A stretch of DNA of 64,000 nt from Pseudomonas chlororaphis (GTDB lineage Bacteria; Pseudomonadota; Gammaproteobacteria; Pseudomonadales; Pseudomonadaceae): the NCBI RefSeq assembly GCF_000783395.1, contig NZ_JSFK01000021.1:1-64000 (forward strand). Direction: 5' to 3'. Shown here in pieces: positions 52,119 to 60,563 of this stretch (position 1 is the stretch's first letter; each line of letters begins with the position of its first letter). The translations under genes were made by a program, and so were the position numbers. Below the pieces are notes generated by a model. That model saw only the letters and a program-made list of their open reading frames with translations. It did not search any database and was not told where the DNA came from.

Positions 52119-53774
52119 ATGAACTGGATTCATCAATACATAACAACATTCAGGATAATCTCTAATAACTATCAACGATTCACAATCAGCTTTGTTGGCG
52201 TGTCGACTATATTCCTTTTATGCAGCGCCTTGAATTCACTCCTTCCTGTGCTATTGAGAAACGCCGCAAACGCTATTCATGACGCAGATAGTCTCCAAAC
52301 AAAATTCCTTTTTTTTGCGGCCTCTTATTCGGCCATATGGACGCTTTCGGAAGTTCTGTCAAACATACGTGGAATTTTTTCAGCCTGGATACTCGCAAGA
52401 TGCGACACTACAATCTATGAGACGATCATTAACAGAGTCTTTCGATACCCGTACAGAAAACAACAAAACCTCGACCCCGGGTATGTTGTCTCCGATATAA
52501 ACAGAGCCGCAAGCAGTTTCAGCATGGTGACTGTAGGTGTATTCTGGACAATTATCCCTATCACAGTGGAAATCATTATCGCCATTAGCGTTCTTTATTC
52601 GATCATGGGCCTCGCCTATACACTCTTGTTCCTCCTCTCATCCTTACTATTGATTTGCATATCGATATACGTGGCCAAATCCAGCTCAAGCATTCATCGT
52701 AAACTATTTGAGGCTGACAACAACTTATCAAGCTATACGATTGAAAGACTTTTCCGGACTTACGACATCAAACTCAACAACACACAAGACAAGGAATGTC
52801 ACGCGGGCAAAATTTTTTTCGACAACTATGTCAAGACAATAAGAAAAGCCAACCTTCATATGGGCATACGAATCGGCGCCCAGGGCTTGGCAATCGGAGC
52901 CGTGCTGGCTTTTTTTGTTATCTTGTCGGGCACTCATTATGGCTCAACGCTAACAACGGGTGATTTCGTCATGATCATTGGCTATATCACAACGTTCACG
53001 ATGCAGTTACATTTACTGGCCGGCACCCTTATAAACCTCCAGGCGAATATCGTCTCCCTGAATGACGGTGTTAAATATATCGAGAAAAAAATAAATCCTC
53101 CGTTTCGGCCAAAGACATCCCAGACTGCACAGGGCTTTGTTCTGAGCAAACTTTCACTCACCAAAGACAACAACCCCATACTTTCCAATATCAGCCATCA
53201 ATTCAGTCCAGGTGTAAACATCATATCTGGCACTTCCGGTGCAGGAAAAACCACACTTATCAATACGCTTCTAGGGTTCGAGGAAAGCTATACCGGGGCT
53301 GCACACTACAAAGGCCACTTGATAAACGAAAGCATGAGCGAATTCATTCTATCTGAAGTATCCGTCGCGCCGCAAAAACCTATCCTGATAGGTGGGACCT
53401 TTAAGGACAATCTTCTTTATGGTGCTGAAAACGTCTGCTCGAAAAAATTGCGACGGGTCGTTGAACTTCTGGAGTTTTCACAAAATGATTCTGACACTGA
53501 TGAATTACTAGAGACCGTAATAGGCGCCGCGAATAGCGAACTCAGCGGGGGAGAAAAACAACGAATTGCTATTGGCCGAGCGATTCTAAGAGATAAACAT
53601 ACGTTGATATTAGATGAGCCGACCTCTTCACTTGATGATACAACGGCTTACAAAATCATTGAGTGGCTTGCCGCCAACATACCCTGCTTAATAATTGTCA
53701 CTCATGATGCTGGTTTGAAGAAAAAATACGGAGTGGCAATAGAGCTGACTGAAAATCACCCTCAGAGCATTTAG
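52119..53774 (+). CDS. ABC exporter (fused permease-ATPase) in an AT-rich island
   Basis: 551 aa half-transporter. Five to six hydrophobic segments within residues 20-300, then an ATPase domain with Walker A GTSGAGKTT (about residue 372), signature LSGGEKQRIAIG and Walker B LILDEPTSSLDD, followed by VTHDA. There is no C39 peptidase domain, and the closest class is lipid/peptide or multidrug exporters. Codon and base use are clearly AT-richer than the neighbours, indicating horizontal acquisition. The start at 52119 has only a weak AAGG ten bases away. No substrate gene is identifiable next to it. Confidence 0.85.
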   Translation: MNWIHQYITTFRIISNNYQRFTISFVGVSTIFLLCSALNSLLPVLLRNAANAIHDADSLQTKFLFFAASYSAIWTLSEVLSNIRGIFSAWILARCDTTIYETIINRVFRYPYRKQQNLDPGYVVSDINRAASSFSMVTVGVFWTIIPITVEIIIAISVLYSIMGLAYTLLFLLSSLLLICISIYVAKSSSSIHRKLFEADNNLSSYTIERLFRTYDIKLNNTQDKECHAGKIFFDNYVKTIRKANLHMGIRIGAQGLAIGAVLAFFVILSGTHYGSTLTTGDFVMIIGYITTFTMQLHLLAGTLINLQANIVSLNDGVKYIEKKINPPFRPKTSQTAQGFVLSKLSLTKDNNPILSNISHQFSPGVNIISGTSGAGKTTLINTLLGFEESYTGAAHYKGHLINESMSEFILSEVSVAPQKPILIGGTFKDNLLYGAENVCSKKLRRVVELLEFSQNDSDTDELLETVIGAANSELSGGEKQRIAIGRAILRDKHTLILDEPTSSLDDTTAYKIIEWLAANIPCLIIVTHDAGLKKKYGVAIELTENHPQSI

Positions 53775-53783
53775 CCACTCAGT

Positions 53784-54086
53784 GTGTTCCCCGCTTGCGA
53801 TAAGCGCTATCACTACCGGGGACGATCTCACTCAAGCAATGCAGACATTGCCTACAATTACGCCAGAATGCGCCGACTGGTGCTTGTTGAGGCCGGGTTC
53901 TATCGTTTGCCGGTCGCTACTCAATCACACAGACCGGCCAGCATGAATATAACGTCCGCCCGAAAACCCGCAAAACAGAAAGATCGTGATGAACTGACAT
54001 TCCTTGGTGTTCGGCAAGCCGCGCGTGATGGGCAGAAAGTGTTCGATGAAATTGTGATCACTGGCAGGCTACCCATTACAAAGTAA
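53784..54086 (+). CDS. Small orphan ORF with conserved peptide motif, copy (iii)
   Basis: Up to 100 codons from a GTG at 53784, nine bases after the ABC stop. The N-terminal part (DIAYNYARMRRL, AGFYRLPVA) matches the peptide of copies (i) and (ii) with several synonymous differences, which supports translation. The C-terminal part (LTFLGVRQAARDGQKVFDEI) is not in those copies. No family recognised, and the start is uncertain. Confidence 0.45.
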   Translation: MFPACDKRYHYRGRSHSSNADIAYNYARMRRLVLVEAGFYRLPVATQSHRPASMNITSARKPAKQKDRDELTFLGVRQAARDGQKVFDEIVITGRLPITK

Positions 54087-54087
54087 A

Positions 54088-54198
54088 TTAAAAAAATCGC
54101 AGCCTGCCACAGCTTCTAAAAAGCCATTGTGTAGGAGTTGCCGCAGGCTGCGACCTTTTAATTCTGAAAGCCCGGACGGCGAAAGCTTCCGGTTTTTT
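54088..54198 (+). terminator. Duplicated REP pair plus terminator
   Basis: A REP pair (AAATCGCAGCCTGCC ... GGCTGCGACCTTTTAA) followed by CCGGACGGCGAAAGCTTCCGG and TTTTTT. This is a diverged copy of the aer terminator region 50687-50803 and probably terminates the ABC transcript. Confidence 0.65.
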
Positions 54199-54363
54199 AA
54201 TACCTGAAATAAAGGCAACCCCCAAAAACAGCGTCGAAGCACATTCCATGAATAAAGTCTAGCTGACAACTCTGACAGTAGACAGAACATTAATAACTGA
54301 ATATCTATGAAATACCGCTCGGTCAATCGACGGGATTCCCCTACGAGACAGAAGGATTTCATC

Positions 54364-54888
54364 GTGAGCTACAGCGATTTTTATAATGAAAATAACGCCT
54401 CTCAGATAGATAACTTCGAAGCAGAGGACGGCGATTTCAAGTGGGAGATCGACTCTTTATCAACCAAAGCCCAAAGAACATCGTTTTACAAATCAGGCAC
54501 CTCAACTAACCTTTCATGGATATTTTATGGTTCCGTGGGTTCTGTCGACTCAGAGAATCTTTTTGGTTTTATGCTCACAGTGCCGTATATCAACGAGGAT
54601 ATCCTGGAAGGCACTTATACACTTGCAAAGGGCTTGTACTGTGACCACAGGCATTCAATCAATAAGGGCGGACTGAAAGGCTGGCGAGTTATCCAAGCGG
54701 AGGATGCGACACTGAGTATTAAGCTGGATCCTGTAAAAGGGACTGCTGAAGGCAAGTTCGAAGCAACATTCACAAAAACAAACCCCGATGCAACACTCGA
54801 AATTATAAAACCCATAGGTACTTTCAATTTAAAAAGAGATGATCTGAAAGCCAAACAATATTTTGAAGCATTGTCGAATACTGTTTGA
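54364..54888 (+). CDS. Orphan AT-rich protein of unknown function
   Basis: About 174 aa. A GTG start at 54364 is chosen for the AAGGA site seven bases upstream; ATG 54307 in the same frame lacks a ribosome site. Acidic N-terminus (NFEAEDGDFKWEID), then alternating hydrophobic stretches suggesting a beta-rich soluble fold (FGFMLTVPYI, TLSIKLDPVKG). No signal peptide or known family. Base composition matches the ABC gene, so both may have come in together. It lies between the two DUF6124-like cassettes. Confidence 0.65.
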   Translation: MSYSDFYNENNASQIDNFEAEDGDFKWEIDSLSTKAQRTSFYKSGTSTNLSWIFYGSVGSVDSENLFGFMLTVPYINEDILEGTYTLAKGLYCDHRHSINKGGLKGWRVIQAEDATLSIKLDPVKGTAEGKFEATFTKTNPDATLEIIKPIGTFNLKRDDLKAKQYFEALSNTV

Positions 54889-54944
54889 TGTACCGCAAAG
54901 AATAACGGGAAGTTGGCCTGTGATTTTGGTGTTGTCTGTGCTGC

Positions 54945-55120
54945 CGCTTTCGCGAGCAAGCTCGCTCCCACATTTGGACCGGGTGAATCAGTAAGAGGCC
55001 GGTTGGTCGTCAGGCCGTCATCGCGAGCAGGCTCACTCCTACATTAGATATGCGGTAGTCACAGATATGTGCCCGACAACAATCCCTGTAGGAGTGAGCC
55101 TGCTCGCGACGAAACCATAA
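54945..55120. repeat. REP elements, cassette copy 2
   Basis: A single palindrome TCGCGAGCAAGCTCGC at about 54949, followed by an inverted pair at 55020-55118 matching 50839-50938. No gene seen in 54889-55132. Confidence 0.75.
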
Positions 55121-55132
55121 CAACCAGTTTAA

Positions 55133-55498
55133 TTATTGCTGCAACTTCAGCTTATCCAGCAGCCGATTGACCAACAGCTCGTTCAACATGATCACCTGTT
55201 GCAGCGCGAGCAGCGGCTTGCGTTCCGGGCCGCCTATTGAGTTGGCGATATTACCGGCCATGGCATGGGCGTATGAAAGCGACTCGCTCGCCTCGACCAG
55301 CAGGGTTTCGTCATCCAGCGTGGGGTCGACGAGATAGACGGGGCGAAACTTGGGCGAGTTTGGCGGGGCCGCCAGGGCTTCGGGTCTGAGGTAGTAGTCG
55401 AGGGCGCGATCAGTCGCTTCTTTTGTCTTTTGAGACTCAAGCGCTGGGTCGTGAGGGGTTGGGTCGATGCCCGGAGGGTTTGGCGTGGCTTTGAACAT
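55133..55498 (-). CDS. DUF6124-like small protein, copy 2
   Basis: 121 aa paralogue of the gene at 50956-51321, same strand. The C-terminal half (YAHAMAGNIANSIGGPERKP onward) is almost unchanged, and differences cluster in the N-terminal third. Function unknown. Preceded by the second copy of the putative structured RNA. Confidence 0.8.
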   Translation of the reverse strand: MFKATPNPPGIDPTPHDPALESQKTKEATDRALDYYLRPEALAAPPNSPKFRPVYLVDPTLDDETLLVEASESLSYAHAMAGNIANSIGGPERKPLLALQQVIMLNELLVNRLLDKLKLQQ

Positions 55499-55547
55499 AA
55501 ATATCTAATTCCTGAACAAGGGCCGCGACCGTTCTCTACTAAAAGAA

Positions 55548-55630
55548 GGGTGGCGGCTGTGCGCAGGTTAGTAGACCGGAGGAATTAGCAAGACCGGCGC
55601 GCTCGAAAGCGCCCTGAGCACAGCCACCAT
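55548..55630 (-). ncRNA. Putative structured RNA upstream of DUF6124-like gene, copy 2
   Basis: Outer stem GGCTGTGC with GCACAGCC (perfect 8 bp), flanked by GGTGG/CCACC. Inner hairpin GCGCTCGAAAGCGC (55599-55612) and a CCGG...CCGG hairpin. On the minus strand CCGGTCTACTAACC matches CCGGTCTACCAACC in copy 1. Confidence 0.5.
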
Positions 55631-55664
55631 TGAGTGCAGGCAAATGCGCCTGACTTAATGGGAC

Positions 55665-55853
55665 CTATGCACTTACTAAAACCATGCGGGCTACTAAACC
55701 CGACCACCGATGGGCAGTGGCAGGCAAACGATATAGCCCGCGCCATGGTCGTGTAAGCCGGCGGATTCTGGCGTACGCGTAGGTAACGGCGCAAGGTGTT
55801 GTAGGTCCGATGGCGTAACGGCTCGTGTACTTTAAACGCGCTCGCGTAATCAT
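55665..55853 (-). CDS. Small ORF with conserved peptide motif, copy (ii)
   Basis: 62 codons from an ATG, containing RYAIGPTTPCAVTYAYARIR and RGLYRLPAT. It matches copy (i) strongly in both DNA and peptide. No ribosome site is obvious and an overlapping frame is open, so coding status is doubtful. Confidence 0.3.
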   Translation of the reverse strand: MITRARLKYTSRYAIGPTTPCAVTYAYARIRRLTRPWRGLYRLPATAHRWSGLVARMVLVSA

Positions 55854-55915
55854 GTTTACGTACAGGAAATGCTGGGTAGTGAGCGCTTCCAGTTCTTTAT
55901 CGTGTCAGCGAAATT

Positions 55916-56066
55916 GCCCCTCACCCTAACCCTCTCCCAGAGGGAGAGGGGACTGAACCGAGGTGTTTGGGAGAGCTACGCCGACGTGCAATACCGCGTT
56001 GAACTCAGGCTTTGAAAAGCTCACAAATCGGCTCCCTCTCCCTCGGGAGAGGGCTGGGGTGAGGGG
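55916..56066. repeat. Paired CCCTCTCCC-type palindromes, second copy
   Basis: Same inverted pair and spacer layout as 10262-10413, followed in both places by the ACTCAATAGGCCGAGTGTC block and the long repeat. Confidence 0.7.
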
Positions 56067-56109
56067 CAGTCACAACACAAATTAACAGCCGAACACCGCT
56101 GGGCCCTTA

Positions 56110-56400
56110 ACCACTCAATAGGCCGAGTGTCAGCTCGCCTGCTTTTGATCTTGATCCACGGGCGACGTCGGAAGGCTGAGAGGAGGGATTGATCCGGGGG
56201 TGGGAGCGCAGCGACCGTTTGGCGAAGCCAAACACAGCGAGAGGAGGTGCAGCGAAGCAAACCGTAGGCGCTGCGCCCGGATCGATCCCGGAGCGAAGGA
56301 ACCCCGAGCTTTAGCGAGCGGGCCGTACGTAGGAGCAAGCCTTTTGGGTTACCTTTTCGGCGTTTGGAAAAGGTGACCCGCCGTAAGGGCGGAACCCTAA
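56110..56400 (+). repeat. Long dispersed repeat, copy B
   Basis: Nearly identical to 10460-10760, including GGCCGAGTGTCAGCTCGCC, CGACGTCGGAAGGCTGAG and GCCGTACGTAGGAGCAAGC. Nothing else is recognised in 55854-56549 except a third CCCTCTCCC palindrome near 56463-56512. Confidence 0.65.
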
Positions 56401-56549
56401 GTGGCCGTTACCGCAGCAATGGATATGTACCCAAACGAAGAACTGCAGCGCATCCAAGATCCATCCCCCTCACCCCAGCCCTCTCCCCCATGGGGGCGAG
56501 GGGAAAGGGAGCAGATCTTCGTGCAGTTCAAAATCTCAGCCCGCCTCGG

Positions 56550-57230
56550 TCAGTTGCTGAGAAACTCGGATATTTTCTGCGCAGCACTGGCCAAATGCTG
56601 TTCATGGGTAAACCCGGAAACCTTCAATGGCTTCAGGTCATGATCCCCTGCCGCTAACCACGCCACCTCAATACTCGGTGACAAAGTGTAAGCCTCTACA
56701 GCTTCACGATTGCCCAGCGCATCCCGCTCGCCCTGCACAATCAACGTCCGAGTCTTCAAACCAGCCAAATGCTCAACCCGAGGCTTCTCCGGCTTCCCAA
56801 CCGCATAAAACGGATACCCCAGACACACCAAAGCATCCGCGCCCAATTCGTCAGCCAAAAGACTGGCCATCCGCCCCCCCATCGACTTCCCGCCAATGGC
56901 CAAAACCCCAGTGACATGACGCCGCACCTCGGCATACACCTCACGCCAACACTCCTGCAATTTCCCCGCAGGATTCGGCGGCCGTTTAACCCCATCCACC
57001 CGCCGCTGCGCCATATAAGGAAACTCAAACCGCAACACGTTCACGCCCAGTGCAGCAAGGCGCCCAGCCATATCGTTCATCCAGTCACTGTCCATCGGCG
57101 CACCAGCACCGTGGGCAAGGATCAACGTCGCCGCAGCCTCACCACTCGCGGCGTCCCAAAGCCAACCACGATCACGCACGCACTGCGCCCATTGATCCCC
57201 GTCAATACTGGCCTTGTGCTGTTTGTCCAT
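56550..57230 (-). CDS. Alpha/beta hydrolase (KANL3/Tex30-like)
   Basis: About 226 aa. Oxyanion region LAHGAGAPMDSDWM, nucleophile elbow GGKSMGGRMAS, acid in VQGERDALG and His in GDHDLKPLK: the pattern of the small KANL3/Tex30-like or dienelactone-hydrolase-like proteins. No signal peptide. The start at 57230 follows GAGG by six bases; the frame is open 23 codons further. Substrate unknown. It is divergent from the first cco operon. Confidence 0.83.
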   Translation of the reverse strand: MDKQHKASIDGDQWAQCVRDRGWLWDAASGEAAATLILAHGAGAPMDSDWMNDMAGRLAALGVNVLRFEFPYMAQRRVDGVKRPPNPAGKLQECWREVYAEVRRHVTGVLAIGGKSMGGRMASLLADELGADALVCLGYPFYAVGKPEKPRVEHLAGLKTRTLIVQGERDALGNREAVEAYTLSPSIEVAWLAAGDHDLKPLKVSGFTHEQHLASAAQKISEFLSN

Positions 57231-57325
57231 GCTTGCCTCGCTTTTAGTCTGCCTATAACTCCAGACGAAGGATTCGCCGCGTGTTTTGCGCGCGCTCACT
57301 TCGGCTGAACCGTGGATGGGGAACC

Positions 57326-58750
57326 ATGAACACTTCTATCAGTACCGCCTACAACTACAAGGTGGTCCGCCAATTCGCCATTATGACGGTGGTGTGGGGC
57401 ATCGTCGGCATGGGGCTCGGGGTTTTTCTCGCGGCCCAATTGGTCTGGCCCGAACTCAACTTCAATTTGCCCTGGACCAGTTTCGGCCGTCTGCGCCCGC
57501 TGCACACCAACGCGGTGATCTTCGCGTTCGGTGGCTGTGCGCTGTTCGCCAGTTCGTTCTACTCGGTGCAACGTACCTGCCAGACGCAATTGTTTGCACC
57601 GAAAATCGCCGCGTTCTGCTTCTGGGGCTGGCAACTGGTGATCCTGCTGGCGGCGATCAGCCTGCCACTGGGTTACACCAGCTCCAAGGAATACGCCGAG
57701 CTGGAATGGCCGATCGACATCCTGATCACCATCGTCTGGGTCGCCTACGCCATCGTGTTCTTCGGCACGATCATGCAGCGCAAGACCAAGCACATCTATG
57801 TGGGCAACTGGTTCTTCGGCGCGTTCATCATCACTGTGGCGATTCTGCACATCGTCAACAACCTTGAGTTGCCGGTGAGTTTCACCAAGTCGTACTCGGT
57901 GTACGCCGGTGCAACCGACGCGATGGTGCAATGGTGGTACGGCCACAACGCCGTAGGCTTTTTCCTCACCGCCGGTTTCCTCGGGATGATGTACTACTTC
58001 GTGCCGAAACAGGCCGAGCGTCCGGTGTACTCATATCGCCTGTCGATCGTGCACTTCTGGGCCTTGATCACCCTGTACATCTGGGCCGGCCCGCACCACT
58101 TGCACTACACCGCGCTGCCGGACTGGGCGCAGTCGCTGGGCATGGTGATGTCGCTGATTCTGCTGGCGCCGAGCTGGGGCGGCATGATCAACGGCATGAT
58201 GACCCTCTCGGGCGCCTGGCATAAGTTGCGCAGCGACCCGATCCTGCGCTTCCTCGTGGTGTCGCTGGCGTTCTACGGCATGTCGACCTTCGAAGGTCCG
58301 ATGATGGCGATCAAGACCGTCAACGCCCTCTCCCACTACACCGACTGGACCATCGGCCACGTCCACGCCGGCGCCCTCGGCTGGGTGGCGATGATTTCCA
58401 TCGGCGCGCTGTACCACATGATCCCGAAAATCTTCGGCAAAGCGCAGATGCACAGCGTCGGTTTGATCAACGCGCACTTCTGGCTCGCGACCATCGGCAC
58501 CGTGCTCTACATCGCGTCGATGTGGGTCAACGGCATCGCCCAAGGCCTGATGTGGCGCGCGGTGAACGAGGACGGCACGCTGACCTACTCCTTCGTCGAA
58601 ACCCTGGTGGCCAGCCACCCAGGCTTCGTCGTGCGGCTGATTGGTGGGGCGATCTTCCTCAGCGGCATGTTCCTGATGGCTTACAACACCTGGCGCACCG
58701 TGCGGGCCTCGCAGCCTGCTGACGTCGTCGCTGCCGCGCAGATGGCCTGA
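57326..58750 (+). CDS. ccoN: cbb3 cytochrome c oxidase subunit I, first operon
   Basis: 474 aa catalytic haem-copper subunit reducing O2 to water. Haem and Cu ligands are seen in HTNAVIFAFGG, HNAVGFFLT, GPHHLHYT and GHVHAGALG; about 12 membrane helices. ATG 57326 follows GGATGGGG; the open frame upstream to 57281 is not needed. It is highly similar to the second copy at 61005. By order relative to aer this corresponds to the aer-proximal (cco2) cluster of P. aeruginosa. No Anr-type box is visible upstream; a possible -10 TATAAC lies at 57254-57259. Confidence 0.96.
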   Translation: MNTSISTAYNYKVVRQFAIMTVVWGIVGMGLGVFLAAQLVWPELNFNLPWTSFGRLRPLHTNAVIFAFGGCALFASSFYSVQRTCQTQLFAPKIAAFCFWGWQLVILLAAISLPLGYTSSKEYAELEWPIDILITIVWVAYAIVFFGTIMQRKTKHIYVGNWFFGAFIITVAILHIVNNLELPVSFTKSYSVYAGATDAMVQWWYGHNAVGFFLTAGFLGMMYYFVPKQAERPVYSYRLSIVHFWALITLYIWAGPHHLHYTALPDWAQSLGMVMSLILLAPSWGGMINGMMTLSGAWHKLRSDPILRFLVVSLAFYGMSTFEGPMMAIKTVNALSHYTDWTIGHVHAGALGWVAMISIGALYHMIPKIFGKAQMHSVGLINAHFWLATIGTVLYIASMWVNGIAQGLMWRAVNEDGTLTYSFVETLVASHPGFVVRLIGGAIFLSGMFLMAYNTWRTVRASQPADVVAAAQMA

Positions 58751-58760
58751 GGAGTCCGCC

Positions 58761-59369
58761 ATGAAACACGAAACGATTGAAAAGAACGTCGGCCTGTTGA
58801 TGTTGCTCATGGTGTTTGCCGTGAGCATCGGCGGCCTGACCCAGATCGTCCCGCTGTTCTTCCAGGACGTCACCAACAAACCGGTGGAAGGCATGAAGCC
58901 CTACACCGCGCTGCAACTGGAAGGCCGCGACATCTATATCCGCGAAGGCTGCGTCGGTTGCCACTCGCAGATGATCCGCCCGTTCCGCGCCGAAACCGAG
59001 CGTTACGGGCACTACTCGGTAGCGGGCGAAAGCGTTTGGGATCACCCGTTCCTGTGGGGCTCGAAACGTACCGGCCCGGACCTCGCACGGGTCGGCGCGC
59101 GTTACTCGGATGACTGGCACCGCGCGCACTTGTACAACCCGCGCAACGTCGTACCGGAATCGAAAATGCCGGCCTACCCATGGTTGGTCACGCAAGCGGT
59201 CGACAGCAGCCACACCGAAACCAAGCTCAAGACCATGCGCACCCTCGGCGTGCCGTACACCGACGACGACATCAGCGGCGCAGTGGCCAGCCTCAAGGGC
59301 AAGACCGAAATGGACGCCCTCGTCTCCTACCTGCAAGTGCTCGGCACTGCGATCAAGAGCAAGAGGTGA
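58761..59369 (+). CDS. ccoO: cbb3 oxidase subunit II (mono-haem cytochrome c), first operon
   Basis: 202 aa with one N-terminal membrane anchor (VGLLMLLMVFAVSIGGLTQI) and a single haem c site CVGCHSQ. Passes electrons from CcoP to CcoN. A conserved DHPFLWGSKRTGPDLARVG follows. Starts ten bases after ccoN. Confidence 0.96.
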   Translation: MKHETIEKNVGLLMLLMVFAVSIGGLTQIVPLFFQDVTNKPVEGMKPYTALQLEGRDIYIREGCVGCHSQMIRPFRAETERYGHYSVAGESVWDHPFLWGSKRTGPDLARVGARYSDDWHRAHLYNPRNVVPESKMPAYPWLVTQAVDSSHTETKLKTMRTLGVPYTDDDISGAVASLKGKTEMDALVSYLQVLGTAIKSKR

Positions 59370-59374
59370 GCACG

Positions 59375-59572
59375 ATGATCATTGAAATGAGTGCAGGCCT
59401 GATTCGCGGCCTCGGCACGGTCGTGGTGTTCGTCGCCTTCGTCGGTTTAACGCTTTGGGTGTTCAACCGCAAGCGCACCCCGGAGTTTGCCGAAGCACGT
59501 CTGCTGCCGTTCGCCGATGAACCGCAACCCGACACTACCCAAGCACCTGAAACAAGGAGTACCCGGCCATGA
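59375..59572 (+). CDS. ccoQ: cbb3 oxidase small subunit CcoQ, first operon
   Basis: 65 aa, one membrane helix (GLGTVVVFVAFVGLTLWVF) then RKRTPEFAEARLLPFADE. CcoQ stabilises the complex. ATG 59375 is chosen; the longer frame upstream overlaps ccoO. Its stop overlaps the ccoP start (ATGA). Confidence 0.92.
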   Translation: MIIEMSAGLIRGLGTVVVFVAFVGLTLWVFNRKRTPEFAEARLLPFADEPQPDTTQAPETRSTRP

Positions 59573-60522
59573 CCACCTTCTGGAGTACGTGGATCTGCGT
59601 ACTGACCATCGGCAGCCTGATCGGCCTGACGTGGCTGCTGATCGGCACCCGCCGGGGCGAAACCAAGGGCAGTGTCGACCAGACCATGGGCCACAGCTTC
59701 GACGGCATCGAGGAATACGACAACCCGCTGCCGCAGTGGTGGTTCATGCTGTTCGCCGGCACGCTGGTGTTTTCCGTGGGCTATCTGATCCTCTATCCGG
59801 GCCTGGGCAACTGGAAAGGCATTCTTCCCGGTTACGAGGATGGCTGGACCGGCGTGCACGAGTGGGAAAAGGAGATGAACAAAGCCGATGCCAAATTCGG
59901 CCCGATCTTCGCCAAGTTCGCCGCCATGCCGGTGGAAGAAGTGGCGAAGGATCCGCAGGCGCTGAAAATGGGTGGCCGCTTGTTCGCCTCCAACTGCTCG
60001 GTGTGCCACGGTTCCGACGCCAAAGGTGCGTTCGGTTTCCCTAACCTCGCTGACAGCGACTGGCGCTGGGGCGGTGACGCCGAGACCATCAAGACCACCA
60101 TCATGGGTGGCCGGATGGCGGCGATGCCAGCCTGGGGCGAAGTGCTCGGCGAGGCCGGGGTGAAGAACGTTGCCGCGTATGTGCGTCACGAGCTGGCCGG
60201 TCTGCCATTGCCCGCCGACAGCAAGGCCGACCTGCAAGCCGGACAGCAGGCGTTCAGCACCACGTGCGTAGCCTGTCATGGGGCAACCGGCCACGGCACT
60301 GAAGCCATGGGCGCGCCGAATCTAACGCACCCGGCCGGGTTTATCTACGGCACCAGCCTGACCCAACTCGAGCAGACCATTCGCCATGGTCGTCAGGGTC
60401 ATATGCCGGCGCAGAACGAACTGCTGGGTAACGATAAAGTGCAATTGCTGGCCGCTTATGTGTACAGCTTGTCGCACGGATTGAATACAGAAAAACTGAT
60501 TACTGAAGACAACAAGAAGTAA
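59569..60522 (+). CDS. ccoP: cbb3 oxidase subunit III (di-haem cytochrome c), first operon
   Basis: 317 aa. Two N-terminal membrane helices, then two haem c sites, CSVCHGSD and CVACHGATG, which receive electrons from periplasmic cytochromes. Compared with the second copy it lacks about 15 residues after LPGY in the linker to the first haem domain. Confidence 0.95.
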   Translation: MTTFWSTWICVLTIGSLIGLTWLLIGTRRGETKGSVDQTMGHSFDGIEEYDNPLPQWWFMLFAGTLVFSVGYLILYPGLGNWKGILPGYEDGWTGVHEWEKEMNKADAKFGPIFAKFAAMPVEEVAKDPQALKMGGRLFASNCSVCHGSDAKGAFGFPNLADSDWRWGGDAETIKTTIMGGRMAAMPAWGEVLGEAGVKNVAAYVRHELAGLPLPADSKADLQAGQQAFSTTCVACHGATGHGTEAMGAPNLTHPAGFIYGTSLTQLEQTIRHGRQGHMPAQNELLGNDKVQLLAAYVYSLSHGLNTEKLITEDNKK

Positions 60523-60537
60523 TCATTGCGTACACCT

Positions 60538-60563
60538 CTGCCGCACCTTTCTCGGTGCGGCAG
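60538..60563 (+). terminator. Hairpin after the first cco operon
   Basis: CTGCCGCACC / GGTGCGGCAG perfect 10-bp stem with loop TTTCTC, 15 bases after ccoP. No strong T-tract follows, so it could be an mRNA-end stabiliser. The rest of 60564-60900 shows no gene. Confidence 0.6.
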
